This document shows positions 54,226 to 64,000 of a DNA stretch of 64,000 nt, one piece after another. Position 1 is the first letter of the stretch. Each line of letters opens with the position of its first letter. The position numbers were made by a program, and so were the translations under genes. The DNA is from Phycisphaerales bacterium (GTDB taxonomy: Bacteria > Planctomycetota > Phycisphaerae > Phycisphaerales > SM1A02), in the NCBI GenBank assembly GCA_029245245.1, contig JAQWPT010000021.1:1-64000 (forward strand), written 5' to 3'. The notes beneath the pieces are model-generated. The model searched no databases. It was given only the letters and a program-made list of their open reading frames with translations, and was not told the DNA's origin.

Positions 54226-54240
54226 CCCCACCGGGCCGAT

Positions 54241-56817
54241 TCAGAATTGCGGCCAGTGCATCGTGGTCGTGGTAGCCGGTTTCAGGCCCCCGATGGCGGC
54301 TACCTGCTCCTCGGTGAGCAGGTTTCGCAGCTTGTCCCGGACCTTGTCGGAGTAGTCGTCCCGCTGGAAGCGGATTCGATCGGCCTCCCGCTTCTTCTTT
54401 TCATGCTCCTCGACATGGCCCATCGAGAAGCCGACCCCACGGAATGAAGGCATGTCTTCGAAGACTTCGACCAGTTGGTCGCAGTACTGGTTGTACTGCT
54501 GGTCGTACTCGGTCTGCAGTTCATGGATCGATCCCCGTGTCGCCTCGTCAAGGTCCTCCAGTCGGCTGGAAGCCAGCAGGTGATCGGTCACCGCGTGCGG
54601 GTCCTGGTAGATCATGGGGTATGAGGCGATTTGGTACGAGGTTCGCAGCCGACCGGCATCATCGACAGACAGAGCGCCTGCAACGGCGTCGATCGCAATC
54701 ATGTTTCGCCGCAATTGTTCGTCCTTCAGCCGCAGCTGTTCCTCCTGGAGCTCCGTCATGCGTGTCATGTACTGGCGGGTGTTTTCGACGAACTCGTCGG
54801 AATTCCTGTCGCTCATCTGCAACGCGATCATCCCGTTCATCAACTCGGATACCTGCTGCCCGACCTCGGCATGGCGGATGATCGCCTCGGTGGAGGGCTC
54901 GTGCCAGGATCGGAGTGCCTCCAGTCCGGTCCGGCGTGCTTCGGGCTCCAGGTTGGCCTGGCCCAGTTCAAGCATGAGGTCCACCTTCCATCCCTGGTTT
55001 GGCGCGCCGCCCATCATGTCCATGACGCTGTTCATCATGCCTCCGGACCCGAGGGCGAAGTTCCGTTGCCGAGCCTGGCGATGCCACCGGAGGATGACCT
55101 GGTCCTCGGCACGCTCCACGGCCAAAACAAGATCCTCGAACAACTGGTTGTCCAGTTGCTCCATGTCCGACCTGGCCTTCTGCTGGATCCGGTCCATGGA
55201 TTTCTGCATCTCGAGGAAGGTCTCGTGGTCTCCGGCTCCCGGGGCACCCACTTGAGCCGCCATCTTGATCATGGCGCTCCGTAGGGAGGATTCAAACGAG
55301 CGATTCACTTCCATGGCGCTCTTCGCATAGGTCTCGTAGAGCACCTCGACGATATCGCGCCCATCCTCATCGATGCCCAGGTCGGTGATCAGCAGTTCGA
55401 TCTCATCGGACGTGATCGGTTGTGGTGCCTTGCCGAACATTTCCATGGCCTCTGCATCCGAGGCGGTGTCTCCGAAGAAGCCGCTATCTTCCAGGCCCTC
55501 CTCGTCCCCCGGTTCGGCAACGGTGATGCTGATGGCCACACCGCCACCGTCGGGTGGGGTCGGTTCGGACGAGGCTCCATCCAGTTCATCCACCTCGGCC
55601 AGCCACCTGGAAAACACCTCAGGGGTGTGCCCACCGAGCAGGGCCTGCAGGCGACGGGCATCAGCAAGGCTTCGTTTCCTGATCTTCGCCTCCTCGATGC
55701 CCAGAGGTGAATCCTCGGACTCATCGATTGAATAGAAGAATGTAGCGCCGCGGGTATCGTCGTCCTCGTCGATCAAGGCGACCATTTTTTTTGCGTGCGG
55801 CATGATCGCGCGGTCGTGCTCAAGCAGCAGGGATTCGATGGCCTGGACATCGATGTCCTCTGACGGCGGCTTCTTGATCGTCTTCACCATCAGGCTGCGG
55901 ACGCCCGGTCCACTGTTGAGGCCGTAGCCCCGGCCCCAGTACCGCCACGTGAAATCCCGGCCCGATCGATCCGGCAGCAGTGCCACAATGGATTGGATTC
56001 CGCGGGCGGTGTGACTTCGGAGTTCGCTGACCGTCTTCAACGCGTCTTCGTAGGCGATGCGGTGCCGGTCGAGTTGTTCCTGCCGGTACGCTTCCCAACT
56101 CGCTTCCTGGTCGTCCCCGGGGCCCCCCAGTTCTACGGGGCCTCGCTCGGCGTCAAGTTCCCGCTCCCGGGCCCAGCCCTCGAGTCGTTGCTTGAACAGT
56201 TCCCTGACCAGTCGTGTGCGGTTGGCTTCCCAGGTGGCAAGCTGGGATTCCATTTCGGCGGCAGTCTGCGCATCAAGGTTGTCCCACTTGATCAGGGGCC
56301 GAAGTTCAATCCGGGCTCGGCGCATGGAGGGAGCGAATCGGATCCAGGGCCAGGTTGACTCGAGTCGACGCTGCCGCTCACGCCAGTCACGGGCGATCTG
56401 GAGTCGCTCCTGCTGACTTGGACCGAGTGCGGGAGTGATGGCATCGAAGAAGTTCCGCTCGGTGGAATCGATCCGGCGATGAATCGCCTTGTAGCTGGAG
56501 ACTCGATCACGGACTTCTTCCTGCGACGCACCGGGCCCGGGAATGTGGATGGACTTTTCCTCATCCATGAACACGGTGATCGGTCCATCGCGCAGTGTCA
56601 TCATTTCCTGGAGGTACTGTCCGTGGACCGGTTCCATGGCGGACAACTGCTCGGCCGTCAGGCCCAGCGGTTGGGCAAGTTCCTGGAAAGCCTGCCAGTC
56701 CATCGGTTCCGGGAAGACGCCATCAGTTCCCTGGCCCCGGACCGTGGTGGGGGCCAGCAGCGTGACAAGCAGTCCTGCCAGGAGCAGGCAGATGCGGGTG
56801 AACGGTGGGGTAGCCAT
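54241..56817 (-). CDS. large secreted helical protein, unknown family
   Basis: An 858-residue protein with a signal peptide (LLLAGLLVTLLAPTTVRG/QG). The mature part is predominantly helical and charged, with short recurring elements of the form L-T-x-E-Q at residues near 45-55 (LTAEQLSAM) and at the C terminus (LTEEQVAAI). The middle (residues about 410-470) is Asp/Glu/Gly-rich and possibly disordered. No domain is recognised. L-T-x-E-Q elements occur in periplasmic helical chaperone-like proteins, but I do not claim that. The start at 56817 is preceded by GGAGG with spacing 6. It lies 156 bases from the divergent glutamine synthetase gene. Confidence 0.7.
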   Translation of the reverse strand: MATPPFTRICLLLAGLLVTLLAPTTVRGQGTDGVFPEPMDWQAFQELAQPLGLTAEQLSAMEPVHGQYLQEMMTLRDGPITVFMDEEKSIHIPGPGASQEEVRDRVSSYKAIHRRIDSTERNFFDAITPALGPSQQERLQIARDWRERQRRLESTWPWIRFAPSMRRARIELRPLIKWDNLDAQTAAEMESQLATWEANRTRLVRELFKQRLEGWARERELDAERGPVELGGPGDDQEASWEAYRQEQLDRHRIAYEDALKTVSELRSHTARGIQSIVALLPDRSGRDFTWRYWGRGYGLNSGPGVRSLMVKTIKKPPSEDIDVQAIESLLLEHDRAIMPHAKKMVALIDEDDDTRGATFFYSIDESEDSPLGIEEAKIRKRSLADARRLQALLGGHTPEVFSRWLAEVDELDGASSEPTPPDGGGVAISITVAEPGDEEGLEDSGFFGDTASDAEAMEMFGKAPQPITSDEIELLITDLGIDEDGRDIVEVLYETYAKSAMEVNRSFESSLRSAMIKMAAQVGAPGAGDHETFLEMQKSMDRIQQKARSDMEQLDNQLFEDLVLAVERAEDQVILRWHRQARQRNFALGSGGMMNSVMDMMGGAPNQGWKVDLMLELGQANLEPEARRTGLEALRSWHEPSTEAIIRHAEVGQQVSELMNGMIALQMSDRNSDEFVENTRQYMTRMTELQEEQLRLKDEQLRRNMIAIDAVAGALSVDDAGRLRTSYQIASYPMIYQDPHAVTDHLLASSRLEDLDEATRGSIHELQTEYDQQYNQYCDQLVEVFEDMPSFRGVGFSMGHVEEHEKKKREADRIRFQRDDYSDKVRDKLRNLLTEEQVAAIGGLKPATTTTMHWPQF

Positions 56818-56959
56818 GGGATGCCTCCAAAAGCCCGGAAGGGGACACAGTAGCCTACCTTTTTCAAGGCAGCGGGCTGGCAAAAGATTCCACAAGTTCT
56901 TCCCGCTCGGCGGCCTGTTTCAAGCCATTGAGGGAGCGTCCAAAGGAGACCCCAGCCGG

Positions 56960-56965
56960 TATCAT
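56960..56965 (+). promoter_or_regulatory. possible -10 element with leaderless start (glnN)
   Basis: TATCAT, 8 bases before the ATG at 56974. No Shine-Dalgarno sequence is present. No -24/-12 motif for NtrC-type nitrogen control was found in the gap. Confidence 0.3.
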
Positions 56966-56973
56966 GTGTCTCC

Positions 56974-59202
56974 ATGAGCACTACCACTCGATCTCATCAG
57001 ACACTTGAACTGGATTTAGACAACTTTGGAAGGTACCGGTCGATGAATGGAAGTAATGCTTCGTACACGCCACGGGACGTCTCCCGCGAGTTCGGCGAGG
57101 ACTATGCCTCGAGAATCTTCTCCGGCAACGTGATCCGCCGCCGCCTGTCTCCCCAGGTCCTGGACAAGCTCGAGCGAACCATTCGTTTCGGCACCAAGCT
57201 TGATCCGGAAATCGCCGACGAGGTCGCGGCAGCGATGAAGGACTGGGCGACCGAGAATGGATGTACGCACTACTGCCACTGGTTCCAACCGCTGACGGGT
57301 GCGACGGCCGAAAAACATGATTCCTTCCTGAACTTCGACGGACATGGCGGCGTGATTGCCGAGTTCTCGGGCGAGAGCCTGATCCGCGGCGAACCCGATG
57401 CGAGTTCGTTTCCCACCGGCAACATCCGCGACACCTTCGAGGCCCGCGGCTACACCGCGTGGGATCCCACCAGCCCGGCGTTCATCACCATCAATGGTGG
57501 CGAAGCGACGCTCTGCATTCCTACCGTGTTCGTGTCCTGGACCGGTGAGTCGCTGGATCAGAAAACACCGCTGCTTCGTTCGGTCGAGGCGCTCAATACC
57601 CATGCGATGCGCATCCTCAAGGCCTTTGGATCCGCCGAAGGCGTGCACCGCGTGACGTCGACACTCGGTTGCGAACAGGAGTACTTCCTCGTCGACGAGG
57701 ACGCCTGGTCAGGTCGACCCGACCTGATGCTCTGCGGGCGGACGCTGCTCGGGGCCGATTCCCCCAAGGGGCATCAACTCGACGACCACTACTTCGGTTC
57801 GATCCCTCATCGCGTGTTGTCTTTCATGGGTGACACCGAGGAACGGCTCTACCGACTCGGCATACCCGCCAAGACACGCCACAATGAGGTGGCCCCCGGC
57901 CAGTTCGAACTGGCACCTCTGTTCGAGTTCACGAACCTTGCCTGCGATCACCAGATGCTCACCATGAGCGTTCTCAAGAAGGTTGCGCGGGAGCATGGAC
58001 TGGTCTGCCTGATTCATGAGAAACCGTTTGCCGGCGTCAACGGATCCGGCAAGCACAACAACTGGTCGCTTTCGACGGACACGGGACACAACCTGCTCTC
58101 GCCGAAATCGGAGAACCATTCCAATCTTCAGTTCCTCGCATTCGTCACCGCGGTGGTGCGGGCCATCGACCTGCATGCGGACATGCTGCGGGCTACGGTC
58201 GCCAATGCGGCCAACGATCTTCGGCTCGGGGCAAACGAGGCGCCTCCGGCGATCATCTCGATCTTCGCCGGGCACCTGCTGCAGTTCATGATCGACGAAC
58301 TCGTCGAGGGCAAGACGATTCAGAAGGCCGAGGGTTCGGTCATGGAACTCGGTTCCGAGTCACTTCCCAAGCTGGTACGCCACGCGGGTGACCGCAACCG
58401 CACCAGCCCCTTCGCGTTTACCGGCAATCGTTTCGAGTTCCGGGCCGTCGGTTCGCAGGCATCCGTCGCCTGGCCGAACACGGTACTGAACACGATCATC
58501 GCGGAGTCGCTTGACCACATCGCAACGAAGATCGAAACGGTTCTGGATGAAGGGATGAGTAGTTCGGACCGTGATACCGCCATGATGACCATTCTGCAGG
58601 ACATCATGAAGGACCACAGCAAGGTGGTCTTCAACGGTGACAACTATTCCGATGAGTGGAAGCAGGAAGCGGAGCGACGAGGTCTTCCCAACCTGCGCAC
58701 CACACCCGACGCGCTTCCCGCGTTGGATACGGACAAGGCCAGGGCGCTCTTCGACGCCTACAACGTGCTTTCCACCAGCGAACTGGATGCCCGCATCGAG
58801 GTGCTGTACGAGGGGTACGTGACGGTCTGCGAGATCGAGGCGAGGACGCAGGTGATGATGCTCAACACCATGGTGCTGCCCTCGGTTGCCAGGTGCCAGT
58901 CCGAGCTCGCCGAGTCGGTGGCTTCCGCCGCTGCGGCCGGAGTGCAATCCATGGCCTTCAAATCGCGACTGGAGGAAATCGTCTCCTTGACGGCGGAACT
59001 CTATGCCGCCGGGCAGGAGGTCGATGAAATAGTCACCGCCAAGTGGGAGTGCGCCAAGGAGCGATCGTGCGAGATTCGTGACACGCTGCTTCCGGCCATG
59101 GAACGTGCCCGGACGGCCTGTGACAAGCTCGAGGGCCTGGTACCGACTGATCTCTGGCCGTTGCCGTCCTACACGGAACTGTTGTTCGCCGGCCTGTCCT
59201 GA
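56974..59202 (+). CDS. glnN: type III glutamine synthetase
   Basis: A 742-residue GSIII, the long form found in Bacteroidetes, cyanobacteria and planctomycetes; GSI is about 470. Features are [36 protein letters not shown], the ATP/glutamate segment [14 protein letters not shown] and [27 protein letters not shown]. It makes glutamine from glutamate and ammonium. Downstream amtB, on the opposite strand, supplies ammonium. The 3' ends overlap by 34 bases. An internal ATG at 57043 is an alternative start. Confidence 0.95.
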   Translation: MSTTTRSHQTLELDLDNFGRYRSMNGSNASYTPRDVSREFGEDYASRIFSGNVIRRRLSPQVLDKLERTIRFGTKLDPEIADEVAAAMKDWATENGCTHYCHWFQPLTGATAEKHDSFLNFDGHGGVIAEFSGESLIRGEPDASSFPTGNIRDTFEARGYTAWDPTSPAFITINGGEATLCIPTVFVSWTGESLDQKTPLLRSVEALNTHAMRILKAFGSAEGVHRVTSTLGCEQEYFLVDEDAWSGRPDLMLCGRTLLGADSPKGHQLDDHYFGSIPHRVLSFMGDTEERLYRLGIPAKTRHNEVAPGQFELAPLFEFTNLACDHQMLTMSVLKKVAREHGLVCLIHEKPFAGVNGSGKHNNWSLSTDTGHNLLSPKSENHSNLQFLAFVTAVVRAIDLHADMLRATVANAANDLRLGANEAPPAIISIFAGHLLQFMIDELVEGKTIQKAEGSVMELGSESLPKLVRHAGDRNRTSPFAFTGNRFEFRAVGSQASVAWPNTVLNTIIAESLDHIATKIETVLDEGMSSSDRDTAMMTILQDIMKDHSKVVFNGDNYSDEWKQEAERRGLPNLRTTPDALPALDTDKARALFDAYNVLSTSELDARIEVLYEGYVTVCEIEARTQVMMLNTMVLPSVARCQSELAESVASAAAAGVQSMAFKSRLEEIVSLTAELYAAGQEVDEIVTAKWECAKERSCEIRDTLLPAMERARTACDKLEGLVPTDLWPLPSYTELLFAGLS

Positions 59203-60506
59203 GCAGCAACGTCCGTGCGTTCATGCGCGTCGTAGGCGAGCAGGGACTGCTCGGCGAAATCAAGCCCGATTCGCTCATGCTCCGCGCTGGCCCGGATGCC
59301 GATCGTGCGCTTCAGCAGTTGCAGCAGAATCCAGGTGCAGCCACCCGACCAGACGGTGACGTAGAGCACCGGCTTGATCTGCAGCCACAGCTGTTCTGGG
59401 TTGCCGTAGAAGAGGCCGTCTCGCCCATTCGGATTGATTTCAATGGAGGCGAACAGGCCTGTTGCAATGGCTCCCCAGAGCCCTGAAATGCCGTGAATGC
59501 CGAAGGCGTCCAGAGAGTCGTCGTACGTGAACCACTTCTTGATCCGGTTCACGGCGAAGAACGAGGCTGTTGTTGCACCACAGCCGATGACCAGGGCCCA
59601 ACTCGTATCGACGTATCCGCATGCTGGGGTGATGCCGACGAGCCCGGCCACGGCTCCAGTGATGAGGCCGACCGAAGTGGGACGACCACGGTGAATCCAC
59701 TCGATGAGGATCCAGCTCAGGCCACCGGCGGCCGCGGCGACCTGCGTATTCACGAAGGCAAGTACGGCAAAGCGATCCGGCGCACCGGCACTGCCGCCAT
59801 TGAACCCGAACCAGCCGAACCAGAGCAGCGCGCCGCCAAGCATGCAGAATGGAATGCTGTGTGGCAGACTCTTTTGTTCACTGAAGGAAGTGCGTCGCCC
59901 AATGACCAGAGCCGCCACGAGGGCTGCGATTCCGGCATTGAAATGAACAACGGTTCCGCCGGCGAAGTCCAGTGATCCACCGTTGCCGAGATCGAAGAAG
60001 CCACTGGCACCCGGGTCATTGCCCCAGAGCCACTTCGCAACGGGACAGTAGACGACCAGTGTCCAGAGTGGAAGGAAGACCGCGAAGGCGAGCAATTTCA
60101 TTCGCTCTGCGAAGCCGCCCACGATGATCGCCGGAGCGATGATCGCGAACATCATCATGAAGACCATGAACAATGGCGACCGCGTCACGGCGTTCGGGTC
60201 TTTTGAAGGATGGTCGACATGCTCCATGTTGCCAAGCAGGAGGTACTGGAGATCTCCGATGAAACCTCCGAGGGTCGACGGGCCGAACGCGATCGTGTAT
60301 CCGAGCACGATCCAGACCAGTGTGATGATGCAGATGGCAAGAAAGCACTGGGTAAGAATGGAGAGAGCGTTCTTGCGATGGACGAGTCCACCGTAGAAGA
60401 AAGCCACGCCCGGGGTCATCAGCAGGACGAGCGCGGCACAGATCAGGACCCAGCCCGTGTCGCCGTTGGCGAAGATGTTCGAATGGTTGCCGAGGACGAG
60501 CCCCAT
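59169..60506 (-). CDS. amtB: ammonium transporter
   Basis: A 445-residue Amt/Mep/Rh protein with eleven membrane segments. The pore twin histidines lie in [14 protein letters not shown] and [30 protein letters not shown] and [11 protein letters not shown] are family signatures. It conducts ammonium or ammonia across the inner membrane. The usual glnK partner is not nearby. The ATG shares one base with the gpmA stop (TGATG), so it is translationally coupled to gpmA. The C-terminal tail (about 40 residues) is hydrophilic. Confidence 0.93.
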   Translation of the reverse strand: MGLVLGNHSNIFANGDTGWVLICAALVLLMTPGVAFFYGGLVHRKNALSILTQCFLAICIITLVWIVLGYTIAFGPSTLGGFIGDLQYLLLGNMEHVDHPSKDPNAVTRSPLFMVFMMMFAIIAPAIIVGGFAERMKLLAFAVFLPLWTLVVYCPVAKWLWGNDPGASGFFDLGNGGSLDFAGGTVVHFNAGIAALVAALVIGRRTSFSEQKSLPHSIPFCMLGGALLWFGWFGFNGGSAGAPDRFAVLAFVNTQVAAAAGGLSWILIEWIHRGRPTSVGLITGAVAGLVGITPACGYVDTSWALVIGCGATTASFFAVNRIKKWFTYDDSLDAFGIHGISGLWGAIATGLFASIEINPNGRDGLFYGNPEQLWLQIKPVLYVTVWSGGCTWILLQLLKRTIGIRASAEHERIGLDFAEQSLLAYDAHERTDVAAQDRPANNSSV

Positions 60507-61249
60507 CAGCCCTTGCCTTGGTTCTTGACCGCTTCCATTGCGGCGGCGATGGCGTCCTGGTCTCCCAGGAATCGTCGGTTGACCGGCTGCCCACTCTCGT
60601 CGATGTCGTACACGATCGGAACCCCGGTGGGGAGGTTCAGGCCGACGATCTCCTCATCGGAGATCCCGTCGAAATGCTTGATGAGTGCTCGCAGCGAGTT
60701 GCCGTGGGCGACCACGAGTACCCGCTTGCCGTCGGCGACCTGCGGTTGGATCACGTCGTTCCAGTAGGGGAGTGCTCGCTCGACGGTGTTGGCGAGTGCT
60801 TCGGAGCAGGGCAGTTCATTCGCTGGCACGTCAGCGTAGCGCCGATCGTTTCCAGGCCAGTGTGGATCACTCCGGTCCATCGGCGGCGGAGGCGTGTCGT
60901 AGCTTCGCCGCCAGATCAGGACCTGCTCGGCCCCGTGCTGCTCGACGGTTTCGGCCTTGTTCAGTCCCTGGAGGGCGCCATAGTGGCGTTCGTTGAGTCG
61001 CCAGCTTCGCTGGACGGGAAGCCACATGCGATCGAGTTCATCCAGCGTAATCCACATCGTCCGGATCGCCCGCTTCAGGAGAGAGGTGTGCACGACGTCG
61101 AAGTCGAACTCGTGTTCGGACAGGAGACGGCCGGCTGTACGAGCCTCCTCGAGGCCCTGCTCGCTGAGATCGACGTCCACCCAGCCGGTGAATCGGTTCG
61201 CCTTGTTCCAGAGACTCTGGCCATGCCGGATGAGCACGAGTTTCTGCAT
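60506..61249 (-). CDS. gpmA: 2,3-bisphosphoglycerate-dependent phosphoglycerate mutase
   Basis: A 247-residue glycolytic mutase. The catalytic His lies in [12 protein letters not shown] near residue 9. [12 protein letters not shown] and [14 protein letters not shown] match dPGM enzymes. It interconverts 3- and 2-phosphoglycerate. The ATG at 61249 has GGAG 7 bases upstream, within the 3' end of xthA. The frame to 61462 is inside xthA. It lies between xthA and amtB in a tight operon. Confidence 0.95.
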   Translation of the reverse strand: MQKLVLIRHGQSLWNKANRFTGWVDVDLSEQGLEEARTAGRLLSEHEFDFDVVHTSLLKRAIRTMWITLDELDRMWLPVQRSWRLNERHYGALQGLNKAETVEQHGAEQVLIWRRSYDTPPPPMDRSDPHWPGNDRRYADVPANELPCSEALANTVERALPYWNDVIQPQVADGKRVLVVAHGNSLRALIKHFDGISDEEIVGLNLPTGVPIVYDIDESGQPVNRRFLGDQDAIAAAMEAVKNQGKG

Positions 61250-61253
61250 CGGA

Positions 61254-62021
61254 TCACTCCAACTCGACGAGGACCGGACCATGGTCCGAAACTTCCAGTG
61301 CTGCCTCACGGTCGACATGCACGCTGCGAAGCCGCTTCTTCGCCGCGGGGTTGAGCAGAACGTAGTCGATGCGCCACCCTCGATCAAGGATACGCGCCTG
61401 GCCACGGTTGGACCACCATGTATACGGGCCATCCACGTCGCCAGCCTCTTCGCGGACGACATCGCTCCAGCCCGAGTCCACCAACTGGTTCATCCAGTCA
61501 CGTTCATGGGGAAGGAACCCGGATGTCTTGCGATTCGATTTCCAGTGGTAGATATCCCGCTCGCTGCGGGCGATGTTGAAATCGCCGGCAAGCAGTACGG
61601 GAGTCCTTTTCTTTCGAAGGGTGGCTGCCCACGGCTTGAACTGCTCGATCCATTGATTCTTTCGTTCCTGCGCTTCTGGGCTTGAGGCGCCGGCGGGCAG
61701 GTAGATGTTCACGAGTACCACGCCGCCCAGCCGGGTCACCAGGACCCGCCCCTCGGGATCATCCGCGCCGTCGATGCCTGTTCCGAGGCGCTTCAGCGGA
61801 ACTCTGGCCAGGGTGGCGGTACCGGAATAGCCCTTGCGCTGAGCGGGGTGCCAGTGGACGTTCCATCCTTCCGGTGGATTCCAGGCGTCCGGCAACTGCT
61901 CGGGCAGTACCCGGATCTCCTGCAGCAGGCAGGCGTCCGGTGCAAGGCGTTCGATGTGGGATTCATACCCCTTGCGGATCGCAGCACGAAGGCCATTGAC
62001 GTTCCAGGTGAGGATTCGCAT
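61254..62021 (-). CDS. xthA: exodeoxyribonuclease III
   Basis: A 255-residue AP endonuclease of the Xth family. Metal and catalytic motifs are [37 protein letters not shown] and the C-terminal SDHGPVLVE. It repairs abasic sites and removes 3' blocking groups. The length is close to E. coli Xth (268). A TACAGT element (62030-62035, minus strand) lies 8 bases before the ATG. It heads the xthA-gpmA-amtB operon. Confidence 0.95.
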   Translation of the reverse strand: MRILTWNVNGLRAAIRKGYESHIERLAPDACLLQEIRVLPEQLPDAWNPPEGWNVHWHPAQRKGYSGTATLARVPLKRLGTGIDGADDPEGRVLVTRLGGVVLVNIYLPAGASSPEAQERKNQWIEQFKPWAATLRKKRTPVLLAGDFNIARSERDIYHWKSNRKTSGFLPHERDWMNQLVDSGWSDVVREEAGDVDGPYTWWSNRGQARILDRGWRIDYVLLNPAAKKRLRSVHVDREAALEVSDHGPVLVELE

Positions 62022-62029
62022 GCAGCGCT

Positions 62030-62035
62030 ACTGTA
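62030..62035 (-). promoter_or_regulatory. possible -10 element with leaderless start (xthA)
   Basis: TACAGT on the minus strand, 8 bases before the xthA ATG. No Shine-Dalgarno sequence is present. Confidence 0.25.
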
Positions 62036-62099
62036 GCAGGGTTGCAGTGGACCTCGTGGACGATGAGAATGGTGGATCGAAATCACCTGGAGATCATTC

Positions 62100-64000
62100 A
62101 TGCACGCCCGCGTTCTGTTGCCGACACTTCTTCTTCTCATGACAGGATGCCGATCCATGTCTACCCAGACTCCGCCCGATGCGCCAGAGCGACCCGTCAA
62201 GGTCACGACCCACGGCGATGTCCGTATCGACGAGTACGCCTGGCTCCGTGAGAAGGAGAATCCCGAGGTCATCGAGTACCTCGAACAGGAGAACACGTAC
62301 GCGCGAAACCGGATGTCGCATACCGAGGTGTTCCAGGAGACGCTCTACGAGGAAATGCTCGGTCGGATCAAGCAGGATGACGCCGACGTGCCCTGGCCGA
62401 AGAACGGGTACCTGTACTACGACCGGACCGAGGAAGGTCGCCCATACCGGATTCTCTGCCGTCGCAAGGGTTCCATGGATGCTCCCGAGGAGGTCATGCT
62501 CGATGTCAACGAGCGGGCTGACGCAGGTGGATACATCAGGGTGACGGCTTCGTCCGTCAGTCCCGATGGCACTCGGCTCGCCTGGCTGGAGGACCGCAGC
62601 GGGTACGAGCGATGCGATCTCTTCGTCAAGGATCTCCGCAGTGGGGAGATCATCGAAGAGTCCCTGCATGAACTCAGCCCATGGTCTCTGGTCTGGGGAA
62701 ACGACAATGAGACCCTCTTCTACACCAGGCAGGACGAAACGAACCGCCCCGATCGGGTGTACCGCCACCGCCTTGGAACGGAGTCAACTTCGGATGAACT
62801 CGTGCTGCACGAACCAGATGGTCGATTCTTCGTCGGCATCGGTCGGACTCGCAGCGGCCGCTGGCTCATGATCAACCTCGGATCGCAGATCACCAGCGAA
62901 TACCACGTCCTGGATGCAGATGATCCCTGGGGAGACTTCACCGTCCTGTCACCACGGCGGCAGGGCATCGAGTATTCCGTCGATCATCGGGGTGAGCACT
63001 TCTACATTCTCACCAACGACCAGGCGATGAACTTCAAGGTCATGCAGGTGCCCACGTCGAACCCCGGCTCCGAGCACTGGACGGACCTCGTGGCTCATGA
63101 TGACGGCACCTACATCCTCGGTGTCGATGCGTTCCGCGATCACCTTGTGATCTCACAACGCAGCGGGGGCTACCGGCAACTCAGGGTGCTGGACCTTCGT
63201 GACGGCTCGTCGCGGGTGCTTGAATTGCCCGAGGAGGTTTCGACGGTCCGCCCCGACGTGAACAGGGAGTTCGATACGGACGTCTACCGGTTCGGGTACA
63301 CCTCCATGACGACGCCTTCGTCGATCTACGAGGAAGACCTCGACGGCGGGACGCGTACGTTGTTGAAGCAGGACGAAGTGCTCGGCGGCTACGATCCCAG
63401 CCGGTACGTGACGCGGCGCATCATGGCGACCTCCGCCGATGGCACCGCCGTGCCGATTTCGGTCGTCCATCGGAATGATCTTGAGCCCGATGGAACGAAT
63501 CCGGTCCTGCTCTACGGGTACGGTTCCTACGGCGCCTCGATGGATCCACGGTTCTCCTCGACGCGCGTGTCCCTGCTGGATCGCGGAGTCGTCTTTGCCG
63601 TGGGACACATCAGGGGAGGCAGCGAGATGGGTCGCCGCTGGTACGAGGACGGCAAGTTTCTCAACAAGCGACATACCTTCGAAGACTTCATCGCCTGCGC
63701 TGAAGCGTTGCGTGACAGCGGGTGGGCGGATCCAGACCGTATCGCCATCCAGGGTGCCTCGGCTGGGGGACTCCTGATCGGCGCCACGATCAACATGCGG
63801 CCGGAACTCTTCTGCGCCGCCCATGCCGGGGTGCCGTTCGTCGATGTCATGAATACCATGCTCGACCCGACCATTCCGTTGACGGTCATCGAGTACGAGG
63901 AGTGGGGCAATCCGAACGACCCGGTCTACTACGAATACATGAAGTCGTACTCGCCGTACGACAACATTGCGGCCCAGGACTATCCGGATCTGCTGGTGAC
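62100..64000 (+). CDS. S9 prolyl oligopeptidase, right-edge truncated
   Basis: The gene runs off the right edge after 633 codons, without a stop. The N terminus is a lipoprotein-like signal (LLPTLLLLMTGC). The following segment is DEYAWLREKENPEVIEYLEQEN, typical of the S9A family (oligopeptidase B and prolyl oligopeptidase). A beta-propeller follows, then an alpha/beta-hydrolase domain with LYGYGSYGASM and the nucleophile Ser in GASAGGLL (about residues 556-563). The later catalytic Asp and His would lie beyond the edge. GGAG 7 bases upstream supports the start. It cleaves short peptides; an envelope-bound form is inferred. Confidence 0.85.
   Translation, partial: MHARVLLPTLLLLMTGCRSMSTQTPPDAPERPVKVTTHGDVRIDEYAWLREKENPEVIEYLEQENTYARNRMSHTEVFQETLYEEMLGRIKQDDADVPWPKNGYLYYDRTEEGRPYRILCRRKGSMDAPEEVMLDVNERADAGGYIRVTASSVSPDGTRLAWLEDRSGYERCDLFVKDLRSGEIIEESLHELSPWSLVWGNDNETLFYTRQDETNRPDRVYRHRLGTESTSDELVLHEPDGRFFVGIGRTRSGRWLMINLGSQITSEYHVLDADDPWGDFTVLSPRRQGIEYSVDHRGEHFYILTNDQAMNFKVMQVPTSNPGSEHWTDLVAHDDGTYILGVDAFRDHLVISQRSGGYRQLRVLDLRDGSSRVLELPEEVSTVRPDVNREFDTDVYRFGYTSMTTPSSIYEEDLDGGTRTLLKQDEVLGGYDPSRYVTRRIMATSADGTAVPISVVHRNDLEPDGTNPVLLYGYGSYGASMDPRFSSTRVSLLDRGVVFAVGHIRGGSEMGRRWYEDGKFLNKRHTFEDFIACAEALRDSGWADPDRIAIQGASAGGLLIGATINMRPELFCAAHAGVPFVDVMNTMLDPTIPLTVIEYEEWGNPNDPVYYEYMKSYSPYDNIAAQDYPDLLV

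Noticed and set aside
56880-56900. TGGCAAAAGATTCC upstream of glnN as a sigma-54 site for nitrogen control
   Set aside because: The -12 GC dinucleotide is missing at the required spacing.

Overview
The window is about 64 kb of GC-rich bacterial chromosome with almost no non-coding space. No intergenic stretch exceeds 300 bases, and I found no rRNA or tRNA genes, CRISPR array or insertion sequence. A type III glutamine synthetase, an MM-rich FlgH, a CxxC/CxxC zinc-ribbon membrane protein and several large secreted proteins without recognisable families fit a flagellated marine Planctomycetota, possibly Phycisphaerae. That placement is inference from gene content, not from a marker gene.

Positions 42-19238 are a Wzx/Wzy-type surface polysaccharide locus. 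It holds a chain-length regulator, a flippase, a polymerase-like protein, an O-antigen-ligase-like protein, a PglC-type initiating phosphosugar transferase and two GT4 glycosyltransferases. It also holds modifying enzymes: a glucuronyl C5-epimerase-like protein, an asparagine-synthase-like amidotransferase, a formyltransferase and a WbpM/PglF-type dehydratase. Five genes (wbpA, wbpB, wbpE, wbpD, wbpI types) together match the known route from UDP-GlcNAc to UDP-2,3-diacetamido-2,3-dideoxy-mannuronic acid. wbpE and wbpA lie on the opposite strand.

Positions 19274-26980 are the most unusual part: three consecutive large secreted paralogues. Each has one N-terminal FG-GAP-like blade, then beta-rich 'GSGY' modules, then five more blades. 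The first has a near-consensus sigma-70 promoter, a leader of about 215 nt with hairpins, a strong ribosome-binding site and a strong terminator, as expected of an abundant surface protein.

Positions 26995-35463 (minus strand) form a branched-chain amino-acid catabolism cluster: leucine dehydrogenase, E1-alpha, E1-beta and E2 of a branched-chain 2-oxoacid dehydrogenase, an acyl-CoA dehydrogenase and two crotonases. A zinc-ribbon membrane protein and trpC lie just upstream.

Positions 37052-44463 carry a CPBP protease, trpS, a flagellar rod/L-ring operon (a 59-codon ORF, flgF, flgG, flgA, flgH) behind a good sigma-54 promoter match, a small Cys-rich ORF and xerD. Positions 44509-64000 are mostly housekeeping: Dus, a ClC channel, folA, thyA, an orphan oligopeptide-type ABC ATPase, an HtrA protease, panB, type III glutamine synthetase, amtB, gpmA and xthA. 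Among them lie four secreted or lipoprotein genes without a known family, and a prolyl-oligopeptidase-like gene cut by the right edge.

Many first genes of transcription units have a TANNNT hexamer only 6-11 nt before the start codon and no Shine-Dalgarno sequence, which suggests frequent leaderless transcription.
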